A DNA stretch of 13,460 bases. It comes from Isotricha intestinalis (Eukaryota > Ciliophora > Litostomatea > Vestibuliferida > Isotrichidae). Every line of letters begins with the position of its first letter. The stretch's first letter is position 1. Below the pieces are notes generated by a model. The model had not been told where the DNA came from and did no database searches. It worked only from the letters and a program-made list of their open reading frames with translations. The stretch is taken from positions 1 through 13,460 of the forward strand of contig JAJJLU010000952.1 in NCBI GenBank assembly GCA_023807065.1, read 5' to 3'. The position numbers and the translations under genes were made by a program. This document shows positions 1 to 8,653 of the stretch, one piece after another.

Positions 1-273
1 AATTAAAATTAATTTTAAATTCATATTTTCTTCTTTAATTTCTATTTTATTCATATCAATTAATTCAATAATAAATTTTATAATTTCTTGAGTTGTTAAA
101 CTTTTCATTAATAATTGATGTTGATGTAAAGATTGTAAATTAAAATTAGATTCATAAATTGTATTATCTTTTTCTATTATTATATTGACTAAATCTGAAT
201 CAGATGATAATTTAATTAAATATTGTTGATATTGTTTTTGAATTGATGTATTATGTTGTTTCATTGATTCCAT
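1..273 (-). CDS. partial unknown protein, N-terminal 91 codons, possibly of a WD-repeat protein
   Basis: An open frame starts at an ATG at 273-271 and runs off the left edge of the window with no stop, so the 3' part is missing. It has many CAA glutamine codons and no in-frame stop, unlike the damaged genes beside it, so it looks alive. The first 35 residues are Gln/Ser-rich. The later part, with SNFNLQSLHQHQLLMKSLTT followed by a stretch rich in Ile, Glu and Lys, resembles from memory the leader found before WD40 repeats in some ciliate proteins. No WD repeat is visible inside the window, so this family guess is weak. The gene is divergent from nothing nearby: the neighbour upstream is an RNF213-like scrap on the same strand. 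Confidence 0.6.
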   Translation of the reverse strand, partial: MESMKQHNTSIQKQYQQYLIKLSSDSDLVNIIIEKDNTIYESNFNLQSLHQHQLLMKSLTTQEIIKFIIELIDMNKIEIKEENMNLKLILI

Positions 274-360
274 TTATATAAATATATTTTTTAATTTAAG
301 TTATATATAAATTAATAAAAAATTAAATTTAAAATAATTTAAAATATAGTATTATTTCTA

Positions 361-477
361 AAAAAGGATATATAAAGATAAAGCTCTATTTATTTTAGAA
401 GTATCTAAAATCCAATTACTAATTCCAACAAAACTAACATCTTCTTTATTTCCATCATATTCTAATTTAGGAAAAGA
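361..477 (-). pseudogene. RNF213-like AAA+ fragment (second copy)
   Basis: The minus strand reads through about 38 codons containing LEYDGNKEDVSFVGISNW and then DTSKINRAL. This is the conserved segment of RNF213-type giant AAA+ ATPases in which a leucine-rich helix is followed by FVGISNW and SKxNR. The same segment occurs at about 3067-3165 in the larger remnant, on the same strand and with visible nucleotide similarity, so this is a second, diverged copy. Nothing else of an RNF213 gene flanks it: upstream in the reading direction the sequence changes to an unrelated helical-repeat gene. It is an isolated scrap with no start and cannot encode a working ATPase. Confidence 0.7.
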
Positions 478-1791
478 TTAATTATAATTGATAATATTCT
501 TTGTGAAGCAGTTAAAAAATCTTCAGTAATGACTTTTTAATATTCTTCTTCACTTGAAATCTTATTTTCTTATTTAGTTCATCGTCTTCTTCTTCTTCAT
601 TTAATAATTCTTTAATTTATTTATTATTCATTTCTATAACAGTATAAATTTTACTATGATATTTATAAAAAGAGCCAAGTAAATTTTTATTAATGGAATA
701 AATGTCATTTTTATCTAATTTAATATCTAAATATTAGGATTGTTTGGTATTCTATAAGAAAAACAATTTAAAATTGATTTATACTTCAGGATCTTTATTA
801 ATTACATTTAATTTCTTCTAATAAAAAGCTATATAATCTTTTCTTATTTTTGATTCACCAAAAAAAAAGAATCAATTTTTTCTAAAGTATCAGAATCATT
901 TACTAATTCATGCATTTTATTAATTGCACTTAAAGCTATATTTTTCCTTTCAAAATTATTAGTATACACTTCATTTAATAAAGCTTTTATTATTATAGTT
1001 TTTTTAATATGTAGTTTTTGAATTAAAGCATTTAAAATATAATCTTGATAATCTTTTGAAACTAACTCAATTAAAGTTTTTATTCCTTCACATTCATTAA
1101 ACAATAAAAAGTAGCTTTTTGTAATTTTGGAAAATTAAAATCAGTAATAAACATACAAATTAAACCAATATTTTCAATTAAAATATCAATAAGACCATAT
1201 AAGGAACAAATTTCTAAACAAGAATTTAAAAATAAATCTTCTTGTTTTTCATAGGTTTGAAGTAAAGAAACCACATTTTCAATAATTAAATCTTTATATT
1301 CTTCATCAATTTCATTTTAATATTTTTTACAAATTAAATATAAATCAACAAAAGAACCTAAACGTGCTTCTCTTCTTTCATCTTTATTTAATGATATTAA
1401 TTTTTCTATTTTTTTATTTAATGATAAACTTTCAAAAACATGATCTAATAATTTCATGCTTCATTTAAACAACTTATTTTAGTTTCATTCAAATTTTCTT
1501 GTATTGATGTATTTATATTTTCATTATTTTTATTATTTTTAATATTATTTGTTTTAAATGCTTTTAAAATATTCTTTTTTGTCTTTTGATTCAAAAAATA
1601 ATTCATAATTAGCTAAATTTTGCATTACTTTTATCTTGATAAGGTTGAGATCTATATTCTTTAATAGGAATTTTTTGTTGTTTTTTTGGAATTTGTTTTG
1701 GAAAATTTTTAAAAGATTGACTTTCTAATATTAATCCTGCATTTGGTCTACTTCCTTCTAAACTTGAATTTGAAACACTTTTTTCTTTCAT
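478..1791 (-). pseudogene. disrupted gene for a probable helical-repeat (ARM/HEAT-like) protein
   Basis: The natural start is the ATG at 1791-1789 (MKEKSVSNSS...). About 60 low-complexity residues rich in Ser, Pro and Gln are followed by long Leu/Ile-rich amphipathic helices, for example QEDLFLNSCLEICSLYGLID and LNALIQKLHIKKTIIIKALL, which suggests ARM or HEAT-type repeats. I cannot name a family. A coherent protein of roughly 430 residues appears only after several frame changes, near 1612, 1563, 1460, 1115, 850 and 820. Most need one added base in an A or T run; the one near 1563 goes the other way. TAA codons interrupt the best frame before NEIDEEYKD (about 1318), before IKELL (about 616) and before KVITED (about 540). 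The 3' end runs into the RNF213 scrap. The many shifts could partly be read errors, but the stops make a dead gene likely. Confidence 0.55.
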
Positions 1792-1956
1792 TTTTTTATA
1801 TGTCAAAAAAAGAATTTAATAATATTTAAATTTTAATATTATTTTAATCTAAAGAATTATATTCAAATTTTATCTTTCATAAAAACAAAAAAAAAAAATA
1901 CTTGTTTATATATTTATTCTTTAAAAAAAAAAATATATTTAATTAAAGAAAAAAAA
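1792..1956. promoter_or_regulatory. divergent spacer between the helical-repeat pseudogene and the BORCS8-like gene
   Basis: This 165-bp A/T-only-looking spacer lies between two divergent starts and so must hold the upstream region of the BORCS8-like gene. It contains long A runs just before the plus-strand ATG. No specific motif can be recognised. Confidence 0.25.
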
Positions 1957-2305
1957 ATGCATTTGGAACTAGAAGTAAAAGAAAAAAATAATAATAATGA
2001 TAAAGAAAAAGAAATAGAAAACGAAGAAAATAAAATATTTACATATGTAGATAAATCAGTATTAATATTATTTAACGAACCTTCTTTAGGATTATATTAT
2101 ACTCAACAACATAAAATCATCTTTTCCAAAAATATTATATCATATGGATAATTTATATGATAATGGAAAAAAAATGAAAAATATAATAAAAGAAATGGAT
2201 AATACTATAAGAGATTTAAAAGAAATTATTTCTTTAAATGATCCTTTTTCTTTTCAAATGCTTGCTTTAATAAATTCTATAAATTATGATTTAATTAAAA
2301 AATAA
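1957..2305 (+). CDS. probable BLOC-one-related complex (BORC) subunit 8 homologue, one frameshift
   Basis: The ATG at 1957 opens an acidic, Asn/Glu/Lys-rich leader of about 28 residues. It is followed by TYVDKSVLILFNEPSLGLYY and then QQH, which match the core of BORCS8 (MEF2BNB), where ESVYVLANEPSVALYRLQEH occupies the same place. The frame breaks at CTTTTCC (2121-2127); one base fewer or two more restores it. The rest then reads PKILYHMDNLYDN and a helical tail ending IKK at the TAA at 2303-2305. Total length is about 115 residues, close to the roughly 120 of animal BORCS8. In animals BORC sits on lysosomes and recruits Arl8 to control their movement; the role here is inferred from homology only. 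It is the only plus-strand gene in the left 7 kb and shows no internal stop apart from the shift. Confidence 0.62.
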
Positions 2306-2411
2306 GTTTCTATTATTTTATTATATTATTTTTTATTTAAAAATTATATTAAAATTAATATCATACTTTGATAAAAATATATTTATTTTTTATTCATTGA
2401 TTAATAATTTT

Positions 2412-2793
2412 TTAGAGATAATTTTCATCATTATTTTCTGAAAAAAGAGTATTTTCACATTCTGAATTTTTTCCAAAAAATCCTCTTTTTTCAATATAAT
2501 AAGAATAATATTCTAATTTTCTCCATAATAAATACTTTTAAGTTTAATTTTATTATAATTTGAAATTTCCTTTATTTTCTTTACTACATTTTCAAATAAA
2601 TAAATACTTATTATAATTATTTTTATAATATTTTTTTCTTCAGAAAAAAAATTTAATCAAAAATATTTTCATTTTCTTTTAAAAAAATAGGTTTGAGAAT
2701 AAATATATAAATTTAATATTATCATTTAATTTTTTTTTTATAATTGCCAATGACTAAATCACTTTTATTCCAAGAAGGATAAATAATAAAATA
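2412..2793 (-). pseudogene. 3' fragment of an unidentified gene
   Basis: The reading direction is right to left. The pieces YPSWNKSDLVIGNYKKKIK, then ILKPIFLKENENIFD, then a hydrophobic stretch with SIYLFENVVKKIKEISNYN, then KRGFFGKNSECENTLFSENN read as one protein after a few single-base frame changes. It ends at a TAA at 2414-2412, and TGA or TAA codons interrupt it near 2723 and 2652. No start is present: it begins abruptly where the RNF213-like remnant stops. I do not recognise the family. It may be the truncated tail of a separate gene, or a divergent continuation of the RNF213-like remnant. Confidence 0.4.
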
Positions 2794-4750
2794 AAATTCC
2801 TTTCAATACTATTAATTAAAATTTTAAATAATTCACAATCAAAATGAATACTTTCTTTTTATAAATTTTTACAAATTACTTTAATTAATTGATAAAAATC
2901 TCTTAAACCATGAAAATCTTTTTTTTCTTCTTATTTACTTAAATATTCTCTATATTCATAATAAGATTGAGCAAGTTCTCTAAATGCGTCTTTATAATTG
3001 AAAATTAAACAATTACAATAAGATTCAGTAGTTTCAATTAAGTTTCATCGGAATAGATTACAAACTATCTCTATTCATTTTAGAAGGCTCAAAAATCCAA
3101 TTTGAAATTTCAACAAAAGCTACTTTTTCTTTATTTTCATCATATTCTAATAATGCATTACTTTTAAAGGATGGAGAAATTTCAGCAAGTCCCATTTCAT
3201 CAAAATATATCATTCATATTAAATTTCTTATTTCTTTATTATTATTTTCCTTTTTTTCAATTACTTTTATAGCTACTTTAAATAATTTAAGCACTCCTTC
3301 TGAAATACTTTGTAATAAACCTTGATATGAATCTTACTGAAGATACATCATATTTATCTCTAATATAATTTTGGCAAGTGTTTATTGCATTTACTGTCAT
3401 ATCAATTAATTCATTTATTAAATTTGTATCTAAAAGTTTTTTCAAAAGTTGAAGAATCATATTAGAAATATATCTATTTTCATCTTCAGCTCTTAAATTT
3501 CTAAAATCAAAAACAAAATTTAAAAGTGAATGAGGTAGAGGATTAACAATATAAATTAAATTTTGATTTCTTCTTTTTACTGAATTTTTATATAAACCAA
3601 CTGTTCTGATTTTTTACTTCAAATTCTATAAGAATTACAAGCCTCAATAAATTGAACATTTTTATATATTTTTTTTCCATACATTGTATGTTTACACATT
3701 ATTTCACTTATTAATCCCATTGAATTACAGGAATTAATTTCATCTAAAAATTCCCAAATTATAGGATAATCTTCATTATTTTTATTTAATTTTTTCTTGT
3801 ATTTTAACTGTTTTTATTCCTTCTCTTTCCTTTTTTTCTTCTTTAGTTAATAATGTTTCTCTTTAATAAATCCTTTCCAATTAAATTAATATCATTATAT
3901 TTTGATTTTCCTTCCATAAAATCAATATTTTCTTTATCTGTTATTCCCGCATGAATATTTAATATTTTCATTTTATTATTTTTTTAATTCTGCATTGTTC
4001 TTATTAAAGATTTTTTCCACATCCTTTTCTCCCATCATAATTAAAGGAAGATTTGCTCTTATTCTTAATAATATTAAAAACATTTTAATAAAATATCAAC
4101 CGTAAAAACATAATTTTCAACTATTTCAATTAATGGTTTGAGATGTTTCCCATTAAAATTATATTTTTCCTTTTATTTCATTTTTTAAATCCAATAATAT
4201 AATTAATTAAATCTTTAAAGTTTTTAACTGTATTTGAATTAAATAATTCAAATAAATCTTTCTATTCTTCTGAATTCTTATCACAATTTGTAATTATACT
4301 CAGAGAATCTTTATCTTCAAAATAAACTAAACTTAGTGAAATATTATTAAAATCAATAGGGTTTTTATTTATTAAATTTTGAGCTGCTTTTTCTCTTGCT
4401 TCTTCAGTATCAAATTCACCAAACTTCTTTTTATATTCTAAAGCAACTTTTTGATCAGATAAAACATCTTCAAATGAACTAGAAGTGAAATGTTAAGTTA
4501 ATTTAGTTAATGATTCTATTATAAATAATCTAATATTTTCTAATCTTTTTCTTCCTTCATTTTGAATTAAATTATCTAATTGTTCTCTGTTTAAATAAAT
4601 ACTATTAGTGAAATATCTTAATTGTTCTGCTAAAATATTAATAAATCCATTAATTTGATAATAAGTAGATTATTTTTATTCATATATTTTTTAATTAATC
4701 TCCAACATTCATTTGGAGGTAAAGGTTTATCTATTATTATTCTTTCTCCT
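2794..4750 (-). pseudogene. RNF213-like giant AAA+ ATPase remnant
   Basis: RNF213 (mysterin) proteins are very large AAA+ ATPases, in animals fused to a RING ubiquitin ligase. Order in the reading direction: the pre-AAA segment LPPNECWRLIKKY and INGFINILAEQLRYFTNSIY (4725-4600); IRANLPLIMMGEKG with a Walker A that reads GEKGCGKN only after mending (about 4060-4000); HAGITDKENIDF (about 3950); Walker B-like IIWEFLDEINSCNS (about 3765-3720) and CKHTMYGKKIYK; VSSVRFISRFITKY (about 3340); second-module YFDEMGLAEIS (about 3200); FVEISNWIFEPSKMNR (about 3115-3070); and HGLRDFYQLIK (about 2910-2875). Stops lie inside conserved text: TAA before HFTSS, TAG before KDLFELF, TGA at an expected Arg after YRI, TGA before MIYFDEM, and TAA before EEKKDFHG. 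At least six frameshifts occur. No start, RING or C-terminus is present. Family assignment is firm; it is clearly non-functional as read. Confidence 0.8.
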
Positions 4751-5415
4751 TCATCACTTATTACATAATCAGGATAATCAATTGCTATCATATTATCAGT
4801 GAAAATTATTCTACTATCCCAATGAACTCCATAAGATCCATTTGAACCTTGATTTTCTATTTCATTTCCTTTTATTGAATCACAATTAAAATGTTATTTT
4901 GCTTTTTTTATTACATTTTCTCCTTGAAATAATAATTTATCATTTTTATAAATTATTTTTGTTGAATTGTTTATATAATAATCATATAAATTAATTGAAA
5001 AACTTAATATATGTGTAATTTAATGTAATAATAACATAATTAAAAATTCTTGTGAGTTTAATTGTGAAAAATCATAAAAATATCGTAATAAAATTGAACC
5101 TAAAAATGATGATCTATTATTTAAATCATCTATTGCTATTGTATTTGAGTTAGTATTGATTTCAAAACCTAAAAAATAGAATTTTGGAATTAAAATTAAA
5201 TCACAAAATCTCATTATTTTATATTCATTTTTTATTTTATTTATTAATATATAATCATATTCTACATCAAAATATTCTTCTGATATTGAATACATATTAA
5301 ATCTTGTTTTGCTTATAAATTTTTTTAAATATGATATTGCTTTATTTAATGCTAATATTATATTTGAATAATATTCTTCTGATATTTCATTGTTTGATAA
5401 TTGAGTAATTCCCAT
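4750..5415 (-). pseudogene. leishmanolysin-like (peptidase M8) remnant
   Basis: Leishmanolysins are zinc metalloproteases, usually secreted or surface-bound. The frame from 5415 reads a predicted pre-catalytic region, then FYDFSQLNSQEFLIMLLLH, a TAA at 5020-5022, then ITHILSFSINLYDYY. This is the HExxH zinc helix with the catalytic Glu codon replaced by TAA. In the same frame follow HFNCDSIKGNEIENQGSNGS and YGVHW, the family's signature around the third zinc His (ENQG...SHW), and then DNMIAIDYPDYVIS. A second TAA lies before HFNCD (about 4895). The signal peptide and most of the propeptide are absent, and after VISD the text changes to RNF213-like sequence, so the C-terminal half is missing too. 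The first 58 bp overlap the tail of the VWA remnant in another frame. Family assignment is good; activity is lost. Confidence 0.78.
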
Positions 5416-6374
5416 TCTTTTGTTTTTTCTTCTAATTCTCGTATTTTTTTCTTTAATAATAAATTAGATGTTCTTTGAATTGTAAATATTGAAATAATTT
5501 CATAATCACAATTTTTTTCAATTTCTTCATTATCATCACAAATATTTTTTAATTCATTATATACTCTTATATGTTTTTCTCCATTTAATGTAAAATATTC
5601 AATTGAATGTTGAAAAGGTAATTATTTTAAATTATTTATATCTATATCATTCATTAATAATATTTTTTCAGGAAATTTAAAATCAAATTCAAAAAAAGGA
5701 TTCATATCTTTTTTTATAATTCCAATAACTTTATTATAACAAGAACCATCATTTTTTAAATATTCATTATTTTTATTTTTAAATTCTAAAACTTTATGAA
5801 GATTAATATTTAATGTAGTTTTAATAGTCAAAATATCATTATTTAAAAAAGAATTAATTTCATCACCTTAAATCATTTAATTGGAAAATTTCTCCTTCTG
5901 ATTTTTTAATCATTTCATATAAAAGTTCTTTTCTACTTTCTGAATCAGCAAAAGTAATTAAATTAATACATATACCATTATTTTTTGCCATTTCTCCTAA
6001 TTTTTATAAAAATTAATTGATATATCATTTTCATCTTTTAATGAATATAAACCAATATTAGCTAATCCATCACTATAAATAAATATTCTTCCTCCTTTAT
6101 TTGTTTTAATTAATGAATAAAATGATATTAATATTTAAGCTCCTAAACTATATTTGTAGTCATTATAATTTTTATTATAATAATCATATTCTTCAATTTC
6201 ATAATAATTTTTATCTTTATTTTTATTTTCATTTTTATATGAAATATAATAAAAATCATCTTTTTTACTATTATGTTTATGTGGTTTATTATTTTCTCTA
6301 TAATTTGATGAGGAATCATTCTCACCATAGTATTTATTTTCATATCTTCTTTTATTTTTATATTTACTAATCAT
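5358..6374 (-). pseudogene. von Willebrand A-domain protein remnant, 5'-altered
   Basis: An ATG at 6374 opens 79 codons rich in Lys, Asn and Tyr that end YKYSLGA at a TAA (6137-6135). The same frame continues with SLIKTNKGGRIFIYSDGLAN, which matches the central strand and DGxAN motif of VWA proteins. After a one-base A loss at about 6000 it continues LGEMAKNNGICINLITFADS. The post-VWA region follows: KTTLNINLHKVLEFKN (about 5820), then a TAA (5631-5629), then LPFQHSIEYFTLNGEKHIRV and REWELL-type helices, to a stop at 5360-5358. This layout matches VWA proteins common in ciliates and slime moulds, such as those related to circularly permuted Ras proteins. The metal-binding DxSxS segment expected at the domain start is absent and seems replaced by the Lys/Asn/Tyr-rich leader. 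The function of the parent gene is unknown. Confidence 0.7.
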
Positions 6375-6532
6375 ATATTTTTAATAATAAATCTTCATTA
6401 TTATTTATTTTGAAAATATATATTTTTTTCAATGATAAATTTTTATTATTATAATAATACGATTTTAAGTTTATATAATTTATAATAAATTTTAATATAT
6501 AAAAATATATATTAAAATAAAATAGAATAGTA

Positions 6533-7585
6533 TTATTTTTTATTTTTATTTTCACTTTCAGAATTTTCTTCACTTTTTTTATTTTCTTTTTTTTCCTCAT
6601 TTTTTGTATCAATTATATCAATTTCATTTAAATCATTATTCATTTTAAATAATTTCATTAACCTATTATCAATAACAACAGAATGTCTTTTTTCTCTATA
6701 ATTTTTTCTTTTCTTTTCCTTTAATTCATCAGTATTTTTTGAATTATTTTCTTTCATTTGTTTTTCATATTTTTTTGTGGCATTTGTAATATTATATTGT
6801 GCAATACCAATATTTTCTAAAAAAATTTTTTTCGGGTCAAATTCATATTTTTTTTCTTCAGATTTATAATTTTTTCTATTTTTTTCATTTTTTCCTTCAT
6901 TATTTTCATCATCTAAATCTTTATGACTCACTTTATAAACTTTTTTATCTAAATTATGAAGTGATTTATTTTGAGATGAAAAATCTTTAAATAAACTAAA
7001 AAAATAATCATCTGTATTTGTAATAGGTTCATAATTATATTTAAAAGATTGCTTTCTTTTATTTTTGTTATTTGAATAAGTAGGATAATTTTTTTGAAGT
7101 GTTGTCATTTTTTTTTTTTAAATTTTCTATTCCTAAAGAAATATAATCTTCTTTTTCACTCATACTAAAATTTTTTCTATGATTTATTGGTTGTACTAAA
7201 TTTGTAACATTATAATTAAAATTATCTAAGAAAGTTGATTTCTGTTTTCTATTTTGAATTTTTTTATCATTAAATATATTATGATTATTTCTTATTCTAT
7301 TAAAAAGATTTTTATTATTATTAAATAATTGTAATTTAGATTTATTAACATTTGATATATTTAAAATAAAATTTGATGGTTTTATTAGAGTACCTTCTTC
7401 TTCTATATTTTTAAGTGTTATAAGTTGATCAAAATTTATTTCAGGAATTATTAATTCATTTTTATTTTTTTTTTTTATTTTTTTTCTTGGTAAATCTTCT
7501 GATAAATAGTCTAAATCAGATACTATTTTTTTTTCTTCATTATTTATTCATTATTTTTTGAATCTTTTTCATTAGATTCTGACAT
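6533..7585 (-). CDS. hypothetical Lys/Asn/Glu-rich protein, two apparent frameshifts
   Basis: The start chosen is the ATG at 7585-7583 (MSESNEKDSKNNE). A frame change near 7542-7549 needs one added base, and the frame then reads KKIVSDLDYLSEDLPRKKIK and on to QPINHRKNFSMSEKEDYIS. A run of twelve T on the plus strand (7108-7119) requires one A fewer, or two more, to enter the last 191 codons, which start MTTLQKNYPTYSNNK and end at TAA 6535-6533. About 350 residues result. It is highly charged and low in complexity, with an acidic Lys/Glu tail, and has no signal peptide, membrane span or known domain. It is divergent from the coiled-coil gene, 128 bp away. The two shifts go in opposite directions and both lie in A/T-rich low-complexity sequence, which favours read errors. 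I do not recognise it. Confidence 0.55.
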
Positions 7586-7713
7586 TTATTTAAAATAACA
7601 AAAAAACAATAAAACTAATTATTAGAAAAAAAATTAAATAAATTAGTTTTTTTTAAAATTTTAATTAATGAATAAAAAATAAAATTTAAAAATTTAAATT
7701 TGGTAAAATTTAG
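7586..7713. promoter_or_regulatory. divergent intergenic spacer, probable bidirectional promoter region
   Basis: This 128-bp spacer separates two divergent ATGs (7585 on minus, 7714 on plus) and must hold the upstream signals of both genes. It is almost pure A/T with long homopolymers. No motif can be assigned. Confidence 0.3.
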
Positions 7714-8619
7714 ATGTCTAAATATCATCAGAAGGATGTTAAAGAAATGAGTATTCAAGAATTAGAAGAATATATAAAAAAAAATTCTTTTTATCAATAT
7801 AATTCACAAAAAAAGATTAATCCATTAAATTTTCAAATAACTGATGAAACAATTTCAAATAATGTTAATTATCAATTATCTCAAAGGAATTATAATGAAG
7901 AAATTCAAAAGTTACTAAATGAAAATCAAGAACTTAAAAATGATTTAAATCAATTATTTTTTTTTACTGATCAAAATAAAAATCAATTAGAATTTAAAAT
8001 AAAAGAATTATTAGATGAAAATTTTAATTTAAAGCAACAAATAAATGAATTAAAAAGTAAAATATTATTACAACAAAATATTTTGTCAAATTCAGAAATT
8101 GATAAAAATGAAATTATAAATGAAAAAAAAGTAATGCAAGATAAATATGAAAATGAAATATCAGAATTAAATACTCAATTAAATAATTATAAATTAAAAA
8201 TAAGTTCATTAAATTTTGAATATCAAAATCTTTTAGAAAATTTTCATAAATTAAAACAAGATTTAATATTCCAAAATATTTCACAAAAAAATAATTTATT
8301 AGAAGAAGAAAATAAACAATCAACAATTGAAGAAGTAAGAAATTTAAAAGAATGTTTATTGACAAATAATAGTAATATTCAAGAAATAAAAAAAAGATTA
8401 AATAACATTGAACAAATAACAATTCCTGAATTAAGTAAATCAACAAAATCATCAAAAAAGTCTAATTCTATTATTAATAATAAATCAAATATAAATTCTA
8501 ATAATTTTAATTCAAAGCCTTTAAATAAAACGTTAAGTAGAAATAATTTCAAAACAAAACAAAATGAAATTAAAAAAAATTCTTCATTAAAAAAAAAGAC
8601 TAAAAAACATTCAATATAA
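7714..8619 (+). CDS. coiled-coil protein of unknown function
   Basis: This is an undamaged 301-codon gene. An in-frame TAG stands directly before the ATG, which fixes the start, and a TAA ends it. Residues about 60-225 are a long heptad-rich, Leu/Glu/Lys/Gln/Asn helix (for example NEEIQKLLNENQELKNDLNQ) typical of a dimeric coiled coil, broken near residue 80 by a Phe cluster. The last 60-70 residues are basic, Ser/Asn/Lys-rich and probably disordered. No signal peptide or membrane span is seen. CAA is used for many glutamines, while TAA and TAG never occur inside, which supports standard stop codons in this genome. It is followed after only 34 bp by the kinase gene on the same strand. A cytoskeletal or scaffold role is possible but is a guess. 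Confidence 0.88.
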   Translation: MSKYHQKDVKEMSIQELEEYIKKNSFYQYNSQKKINPLNFQITDETISNNVNYQLSQRNYNEEIQKLLNENQELKNDLNQLFFFTDQNKNQLEFKIKELLDENFNLKQQINELKSKILLQQNILSNSEIDKNEIINEKKVMQDKYENEISELNTQLNNYKLKISSLNFEYQNLLENFHKLKQDLIFQNISQKNNLLEEENKQSTIEEVRNLKECLLTNNSNIQEIKKRLNNIEQITIPELSKSTKSSKKSNSIINNKSNINSNNFNSKPLNKTLSRNNFKTKQNEIKKNSSLKKKTKKHSI

Positions 8620-8653
8620 CAAAAAAAAAATATATTTAATATAAATAATTAAT

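Noticed and set aside
478..6137. Genome-wide reassignment of TAA/TAG to glutamine, as in Tetrahymena
   Set aside because: The 301-codon gene and the roughly 1,000-codon kinase use CAA throughout and have no in-frame TAA or TAG (the kinase's TAA at 10411-10413 is read only after its frameshift), several genes end cleanly at TAA, and TGA also interrupts the left remnants.
6113..6370. Tyr/Phe-rich plus-strand open frame opposite the VWA leader
   Set aside because: It is a low-complexity shadow; the opposite strand connects in frame to recognisable VWA sequence.
6367..6612. Small minus-strand frame between the VWA remnant and the K/N-rich gene
   Set aside because: Its first part overlaps the tail of the 6533-7585 gene in another frame and the rest is A/T-only spacer, with no protein-like features.
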